NCBI GenBank assembly: GCA_021793935.1
Contig: JAJYRV010000066.1
Coordinates: 1-8,736, forward strand
Length of the DNA stretch: 8,736 nt
Origin: Actinomycetes bacterium
GTDB lineage: Bacteria; Actinomycetota; Actinomycetes; Actinomycetales; Beutenbergiaceae
Direction of reading: 5' to 3'
The notes under the pieces were generated by a model, which was given only the letters and a program-made list of their open reading frames with translations, made no database searches and had not been told where the DNA came from. Positions 4,525 through 8,736 of the stretch are shown one piece after another; the first letter of the stretch is position 1; each line of letters opens with the position of its first letter. A program made the position numbers and the translations under genes.

Positions 4525-5965
4525 CTATCGGCCTTTCACTCATTATCGAACTACTACTATCTACCACGATTGGCCCAGCGCTGTGCTCCAGCCTAGTCAG
4601 CCCAGGGGTCAGCATAAGGGCAATGGCGAGCGCTGTTGCACCAGATTTCCACGGCGGCCAGCGCCGAAGCGAACGGCGAGTCACCCCCGCGATCGGGGTG
4701 CTCGGGTTGTTCGCGGAGGTTTCGGATCCCCCGGGTTCCTCGCGGCGGTCCTCGCCGCGGTGGATGGCGCGTTCTGAGCCGTAGATCCCCCCGATGGGTT
4801 GCCAGTTCACGGCCGGTGTCGCTTTCGTGACGGCGGCGGGCGGGCGCACCGGCACGTTCGTCTTGATCTCCACCGGGCCGGTCGGCTCCAACGGGCGCGG
4901 GGAACCGTCCCCGGCCTCCTCACCGCGCTCGGCGGCGTGCCCGGTGCCCACCTCGGCCTCCGCGGAGCCCGGGATGCCGGGTTCGTGGGGAGCGCGGTCC
5001 CGGGTCGCGCCCAGTTCTCCGGGCGGGTTCTGCTCCGGGCGATCCGGTGCGGGCCCGGCCGGCGCCCCGGCGGCGTTGCGGGAGGCGGTCTCATCCGCGC
5101 GCGGGGCGGGCGGGTGGGGGCCACCGTCGGAACTCGTGGGCGGGTCGAGGTGGGGGAGGAGTTCCTCGATGATCCGGGCGAGCGAGGCCGCCGAACGAGG
5201 GCGGTCCTCGGGATCCTTGGCGAGCATCGACATGATGATCCCGCGCACCCGACGGTCGATGTGCGTGGGCATCGGCGGCACGGGCTGGTTCACGTGGGCG
5301 AACGCGATATCCACCTGCGTCTTGCCGGTGAACGGGCGTTTGCCCACGAGCGCCTCATAACCGATCACCCCGAGCGCGTAGATGTCGCCGAGGCCCGTCG
5401 CGGCCTTCCCCATCGCCTGCTCCGGGGGGAGATATTGCGCGGTGCCCATCACCATCCCGGCCGCGGTCATCGGTGCTTGGTTCGCGCCGATCGCGATCCC
5501 GAAGTCGGTGATCTTCACGTACCCGTCGGGTGTGATGAGCAGGTTCGCGGGTTTGACGTCCCGGTGCACGACCCCGCCCATGTGCGCGGTGTGCAGCCCC
5601 CGCGCGGTCTGCGCGAGGATCGGCAACACCTGCAGCGGATCGAGGGGGCCTTCGCGGGCGAGGAGATCGGAGAACGGTTCGCCGACGACGAGTTCCATGA
5701 TGAGGAACCCCGAGCCTTCCTGCTCGCCGTAGTCGTACATCACCGCGATGTTCTGGTGCGATAACCCGGCGGAGTTGCGCGCCTCGGCGCGCAGGCGCTC
5801 GAGGAACGCGGTATCGCCGGCGAATTCTGGCCGCAGCACTTTCGCCGCGACCCGCCGGCCGAGGTGCTCATCCTCCGCGACCCACACTTCGCCCATGCCG
5901 CCGACGGCGATGAGTTCCACGAGCCGGTACCGGTTGCCGAGCACGAGGTCTACTTCCGGTTTCAC
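4517..5965 (-). CDS. pknA: Ser/Thr protein kinase PknA
   Basis: This 482-residue kinase starts at GTG 5965, which overlaps the pbpA stop as GTGA, with GGAGG ten bases upstream. A longer in-frame start at 6109 would add 48 Arg/Gly-rich residues read out of frame through pbpA and is rejected. The kinase domain spans about 12-270: glycine loop I-A20-V-G-G-M-G-E-V-W (Ala instead of the first Gly, as in mycobacterial PknA), K42 (V-A-A-K), H-R-D136-V-K-P-A-N141, DFG 154-156, and G-T-A-Q-Y-L-P-P-E-Q. The activation loop reads M-T167-A-A-G-M-V-M-G-T, so only one of the two threonines of the mycobacterial V-T-Q-T site remains. A long Pro/Ala/Gly/Glu-rich linker (about 271-435) precedes a modest hydrophobic helix (about 441-457) and a 25-residue outer tail without PASTA. 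The family phosphorylates growth and division proteins and works with PknB. The 3' end overlaps pknB by eight bases. Confidence 0.95.
   Translation of the reverse strand: MKPEVDLVLGNRYRLVELIAVGGMGEVWVAEDEHLGRRVAAKVLRPEFAGDTAFLERLRAEARNSAGLSHQNIAVMYDYGEQEGSGFLIMELVVGEPFSDLLAREGPLDPLQVLPILAQTARGLHTAHMGGVVHRDVKPANLLITPDGYVKITDFGIAIGANQAPMTAAGMVMGTAQYLPPEQAMGKAATGLGDIYALGVIGYEALVGKRPFTGKTQVDIAFAHVNQPVPPMPTHIDRRVRGIIMSMLAKDPEDRPRSAASLARIIEELLPHLDPPTSSDGGPHPPAPRADETASRNAAGAPAGPAPDRPEQNPPGELGATRDRAPHEPGIPGSAEAEVGTGHAAERGEEAGDGSPRPLEPTGPVEIKTNVPVRPPAAVTKATPAVNWQPIGGIYGSERAIHRGEDRREEPGGSETSANNPSTPIAGVTRRSLRRWPPWKSGATALAIALMLTPGLTRLEHSAGPIVVDSSSSIMSERPIGG
4532..4537 (-). promoter_or_regulatory. Ribosome binding site of pknB
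   Basis: On the minus strand GAAAGG lies seven bases before the GTG at 4524, inside the last codons of pknA. It supports the GTG start and coupling to pknA translation. Confidence 0.65.
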
Positions 5966-7413
5966 TCGATCACCGCCTCCATGACCGCTTTCGCGATCGG
6001 TGCGGCGACCTTCGCCCCGGTTGCTTCGCTGCCGAGCGAGCCCCCGTTTTCGACGACGACGGCGACGGCCACCTGGGGGTCGTCGGCCGGGGCGAAGGCG
6101 GTGAACCACGCGTGCTGGGCGTTCTCGTTGCCCGTCTCGGCCGTGCCCGTCTTGCCCGCGACCTTCGTGCCCGAGATCTGCGCAGGCGTGCCGGTGCCCT
6201 CGTTGACGACGTCGATCATCATCTCCGTCATCGTGTCCGCGGTCGCGGGGGAGATGGGGCGGGAGAATTCCTCCGGGGTCGCCGAGTACGTCACCCGCAG
6301 GTCCGATCCGCGTTGGGTCGCGACGAGGTAGGGGGTCATGAGCACCCCGTCGTTCGCGACGGCGGCGGAGACCATCGCCATCTGCAGGGGGGTGGTGCGT
6401 ACGTCGTACTGCCCGATCGCGGTCATCGCGACCTGCGGATCGTCCTGCGGATCACCGAACCGGGAGGGGGTGGTGCGCAGGGGGATGGACAGGTCCTGGC
6501 CGAAACCGAACGCCTCGGCCTGTTCCCGCAGTTCGTCGGCCCCGAACTCCATCGCGAGTTTCGCGAACGGCGTGTTGCAGGAAACGGTCAGCGCGTGGCC
6601 GAGGGTGGCTTCCTCGTTGTTGCCGCACGCGAGCCCGCCGGGGTTCTGGATCTGCCGGTCCGTGCCGGGCAGGTCGAGGCGGGTGGGGGCGTCGACGACC
6701 GTGTCGGCGTCGTACTCGCCCGATTCCAGCAGCATCGCGAGGTCGATGAGTTTGAACGTCGATCCCGGTGGGTATTGATCCCCGCCGATCGCGCGGTTGA
6801 CCATCGGCCGATCGGAGCGTTCCTGCAGTTCGGCGTAGTCGGCGTTCACCTGTTTGGTGTCGTGGCTCGCGAGGACGTTCGGGTCGTACGACGGCGTGGA
6901 GACCAGCGCGAGGATCTCGCCGGTCGTGGGGTCGAGCGCGACGGCGGCGCCGCGTTGGTCACCGAAGGCGTCCTTCGCCGCCCGCTGGGCCTCGGGGTCG
7001 AGGGTGAGCTCGACGGTGCCCCCGCGCTGTTCCCCGCCGGTGACCAGGGTGCGGATGCGCGACCACAGGAGCGAATCGTCGGAGCCGTTGAGCACGTCGT
7101 TCTTCGCCAGTTCCATCCCGGTCGCCTGGAAGACGACGGAGAAGAACCCGGTCACCGGTGCGTACAGCTCCCCGTCGGAATACTCGCGCTGGAACTTGAA
7201 CGGGTCCTTCACCTTCTCCGAGTAGGCGATCGGTTGCCCGTCGACGACAATCGGCCCGCGGTCCCGCCCGTACTCGTGGTACACGGTGCGGGTGTTGCGG
7301 GAATCGGCGTTGAGGTCGCCGGCCTGGCCGTACTGCACCCAGGTCGTTTGCGCCATGAGCGCGAGGAACATGATCATCACGAGGAGGCCGATGCGGCGAA
7401 TGGGGGTATTCAC
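5962..7413 (-). CDS. pbpA: Penicillin-binding protein PbpA (peptidoglycan transpeptidase)
   Basis: This 483-residue class B type transpeptidase cross-links peptidoglycan. A short basic N-terminus (MNTPIRRIG) precedes one signal-anchor helix at about residues 8-26. An N-terminal region (about 35-130) carries the family patterns N-x-R-N-x-R and R-G-x-I-V-x-D-G. The penicillin-binding domain spans about 155-480. The three active-site motifs are intact: S218-T-F-K221 within Y-P-P-G-S-T-F-K, S278-C-N280, and K421-T-G423-T-A-E. The length matches mycobacterial PbpA (about 490 residues). It starts with GTG at 7413, overlapping the stop of the SEDS gene as GTGA, with a weak GGGGG six bases upstream; its own stop overlaps pknA as GTGA. 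The order rodA-pbpA-pknA-pknB is standard in Actinomycetota and pairs this enzyme with the SEDS glycan polymerase. In Mycobacterium PbpA is phosphorylated by PknB. Confidence 0.97.
   Translation of the reverse strand: MNTPIRRIGLLVMIMFLALMAQTTWVQYGQAGDLNADSRNTRTVYHEYGRDRGPIVVDGQPIAYSEKVKDPFKFQREYSDGELYAPVTGFFSVVFQATGMELAKNDVLNGSDDSLLWSRIRTLVTGGEQRGGTVELTLDPEAQRAAKDAFGDQRGAAVALDPTTGEILALVSTPSYDPNVLASHDTKQVNADYAELQERSDRPMVNRAIGGDQYPPGSTFKLIDLAMLLESGEYDADTVVDAPTRLDLPGTDRQIQNPGGLACGNNEEATLGHALTVSCNTPFAKLAMEFGADELREQAEAFGFGQDLSIPLRTTPSRFGDPQDDPQVAMTAIGQYDVRTTPLQMAMVSAAVANDGVLMTPYLVATQRGSDLRVTYSATPEEFSRPISPATADTMTEMMIDVVNEGTGTPAQISGTKVAGKTGTAETGNENAQHAWFTAFAPADDPQVAVAVVVENGGSLGSEATGAKVAAPIAKAVMEAVIE
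5976..5980 (-). promoter_or_regulatory. Ribosome binding site of pknA
   Basis: On the minus strand GGAGG (continuing CGG) lies ten bases before GTG at 5965, within the codons for the last residues of PbpA (M-E-A-V-I-E). It supports the GTG start and rules against the longer in-frame start at 6109. Confidence 0.7.
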
Positions 7414-8736
7414 GAGGCGCCCCCATCGTCGTCGGACCCCGGATCGGCCGCGGGCGGGATCTCCGCGGTGTCATCGCCCCGGCTGCGCGGTGCGCGACCG
7501 GTGATGTGTTCTGATTCCGCCTCCTGCAACATGCTCACCGCGATGAGGCCGGTCTCCTGGGAGACCGCCTGGACCGGCGCGGGCCGACGGGCGCCGTCGG
7601 ACATCCGGATGAGCAGGGCGATCATCACCCAGTTCGTCACGAGCGAGGTGCCCCCCGCCGCGGCGAACGGCAACGTGAGCCCGGTGAGTGGGATGAGGCG
7701 GGTGACCCCGCCGACGACGACGAACACCTGGAACGCGATGGAGAACCCGATCCCGGTGGCGAGGAGTTTGCCGAAACCATCGCGCACCCCGATCCCGGCG
7801 CGCAGGCACCGGTGCACGAGGAGCACGTACATCATGAGGATGGCGATGAGCCCGGTGAGCCCGAGCTCCTCACCGAGGGAGGTGAAGATGAAGTCGGAGT
7901 TGGAGTAGGGAACGAGGAGGGGATACCCGTTACCCAGGCCGGTTCCGAACAGCCCGCCGGAGGCGAGCCCGAACAGTCCGTTGACGAGCTGGTAGGAGCC
8001 GCCGGGGGAACGGGCGTAGGCCTCCTGGCTCATCGCGTCGAGCCAGATATCGAAGCGGGCGGCGACGTGGCCGAAGCTGTTGACGGCGATGAACACCCCG
8101 ATGGCGAACATCGCGAGGCCAAGGATGATCCAGCTCGTGCGTTCGGTGGCGACGTAGAGCATCGCGACGAACAGCCCGAAGAACAGCAGCGAGGTGCCCA
8201 GGTCGCGTTGGGAGACGAGCACGAGGATACACGCGGCCCACACGGCGATGAGCGGGCCGAAATCGACGATCCGGGGGAATTGGATGCCGAGGAACTTCGG
8301 GCCGGCGAGGGTGAGCCGGTCCCGGTGGGTCACGAGGTAGCCGGCGAAGAAGATCGCGAGCAGGATCTTGGAGAGCTCCGCGGGCTGGAACTGCACCGAG
8401 CCGATCCCGACCCACAGCCGCGCGCCGTTGATCGTGCGCCCGATCCCGGGCAGGAGCGGAGAGAGCAGGAGGATGATCCCGGCGGTCGCGGCGAGGTAGG
8501 GCAGCCGCCGCAGCCCGCGGTGATCGCGGACGACGAACAGGGTGACGATCGCCCCGACGATCCCGATGACCATCCATAACAGCTGCCGGTCGGCGACCGT
8601 GGAGGGGTTGCCCCGGGCGATCTCGGCGAGGTCGATCCGGTAGATCATCACGATCCCGATCCCGTTGAGGGCGGTGACGATCGGCAGGATCAGGGGGTCG
8701 GCGTGCGGCGCGATGAACCGGATGACGAGGTGCAGC
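7410..8736 (-). CDS. rodA: SEDS peptidoglycan glycosyltransferase (RodA/FtsW family), N-terminus cut by window edge
   Basis: The frame is open from the right edge to TGA at 7412-7410 (441 residues present). An internal Met at 8651 is not the start: the codons before it read in-frame as APHADPLILP and LNGIGIVMIYRIDLA, a conserved part of the family, so the true start lies beyond the window. The protein is multi-spanning, with hydrophobic helices throughout. Family motifs include G-A-R-L-W-V-G-I-G-S-V-Q-F-Q-P-A-E-L-S-K, S-Q-R-D-L-G-T-S-L, G-x-G-L-G-N-G and S-D-F-I-F-x-x-x-G-E-E-L-G, whose Asp (codon 7893-7895) matches the proposed catalytic Asp. P-L-T-G-L-T-L-P-F-A-A-A-G-G-T-S follows near the end, then a cytoplasmic tail of about 60 residues, acidic at its end. 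The enzyme polymerises lipid II into glycan with a partner PBP, here most likely PbpA directly downstream. Position argues for rodA; this family member is also annotated ftsW in some genomes. Confidence 0.96.
   Translation of the reverse strand, partial: LHLVIRFIAPHADPLILPIVTALNGIGIVMIYRIDLAEIARGNPSTVADRQLLWMVIGIVGAIVTLFVVRDHRGLRRLPYLAATAGIILLLSPLLPGIGRTINGARLWVGIGSVQFQPAELSKILLAIFFAGYLVTHRDRLTLAGPKFLGIQFPRIVDFGPLIAVWAACILVLVSQRDLGTSLLFFGLFVAMLYVATERTSWIILGLAMFAIGVFIAVNSFGHVAARFDIWLDAMSQEAYARSPGGSYQLVNGLFGLASGGLFGTGLGNGYPLLVPYSNSDFIFTSLGEELGLTGLIAILMMYVLLVHRCLRAGIGVRDGFGKLLATGIGFSIAFQVFVVVGGVTRLIPLTGLTLPFAAAGGTSLVTNWVMIALLIRMSDGARRPAPVQAVSQETGLIAVSMLQEAESEHITGRAPRSRGDDTAEIPPAADPGSDDDGGAS
7420..7424 (-). 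promoter_or_regulatory. Weak ribosome binding site of pbpA
   Basis: On the minus strand a run GGGGG lies six bases before GTG at 7413, within the last codons of the SEDS gene. It is a poor Shine-Dalgarno; together with the GTGA overlap it suggests that pbpA depends mainly on re-initiation by ribosomes finishing the upstream gene. Confidence 0.4.

Noticed and set aside
4542..4547. Possible internal promoter for pknB (GATAAT on the minus strand in an AT-rich pocket at the end of pknA)
   Set aside because: A transcript starting the usual distance downstream would begin at or inside the GAAAGG ribosome binding site. No -35 match is seen, so the AT-rich pocket is better explained as the 3' coding end of pknA.
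5966..6109. Longer N-terminus for PknA from an in-frame start at 6109
   Set aside because: The extra 48 residues are Arg/Gly-rich out-of-frame reading through pbpA. The GTG at 5965 has an SD and a GTGA overlap and starts directly before a standard PknA N-terminus.
6112..7908. A 598-codon open frame on the plus strand antisense to pbpA and the SEDS gene
   Set aside because: The translation is dominated by Arg, Gly, Val, Asp, Glu and His with no recognisable domain. It lies opposite two well-supported genes with intact catalytic motifs. Long antisense frames are common in high-GC coding DNA.
7812..8579. A 255-codon plus-strand frame opposite the SEDS gene, rich in Glu, Asp and Gly
   Set aside because: Its composition is the complement shadow of hydrophobic membrane codons; it has no SD or domain and is covered by a clear membrane protein gene.
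1..8736. Search for mobile elements, CRISPR, tRNA/rRNA or a defence system
   Set aside because: No transposase or integrase reading, no regularly spaced repeats, no tRNA-like cloverleaf and no toxin or nuclease motif were seen; all coding space is taken by envelope, division and kinase genes.

Overview
The window comes from a high-GC bacterium (roughly two thirds G+C by eye) and holds the elongation/division and Ser/Thr-kinase locus typical of Actinomycetota. The gene set (SEDS glycosyltransferase, PbpA, PknA, PknB with PASTA domains, CrgA, DUF881 protein, class E sortase) is diagnostic of that phylum. The presence of a class E sortase and the general protein style would fit a Micrococcales-like lineage, but the genus cannot be named from the sequence. 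No rRNA, tRNA, CRISPR, insertion sequence or prophage is visible. The DNA is almost entirely coding: the only gaps between genes are 529-589, 2310-2393 and 2649-2676.

Right half (about 2677-8736, all on the minus strand, read from right to left): a rodA/ftsW-type SEDS gene cut by the right edge, then pbpA, pknA and pknB. The stop and start codons overlap at every junction (GTGA, GTGA, then an 8-base overlap), and all three downstream genes start with GTG. This looks like one translationally coupled operon. The SEDS protein polymerises lipid II and PbpA cross-links the glycan. PknA and PknB are membrane Ser/Thr kinases that phosphorylate growth and division factors; PknB senses muropeptides or lipid II through three extracellular PASTA repeats.

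Middle (2310-2676): crgA, a small two-helix divisome protein, is on the plus strand. It is convergent with pknB (28 bases apart) and divergent from the DUF881 gene across an 84-base region that carries a promoter-like -10 in each direction.

Left half (1-2309, minus strand): a DUF881 membrane/coiled-coil protein, a class E sortase, a 53-residue single-pass membrane protein and a lipoprotein that runs off the left edge. The first three are coupled (ATGA and TAATG overlaps). The lipoprotein follows after 61 bases holding a perfect GC palindrome and a possible leaderless promoter.

Nothing here amounts to an unknown defence or mobile system. The items that deserve a second look are: the orientation of the crgA/DUF881/sortase block relative to pknB, which appears inverted compared with the Mycobacterium and Streptomyces arrangement; two leaderless-type promoters with the same geometry; the loss of one activation-loop threonine in PknA; the acidic Glu-Pro tail after the last PASTA domain of PknB; and the conserved-looking 53-residue membrane protein and lipoprotein attached to the sortase gene.
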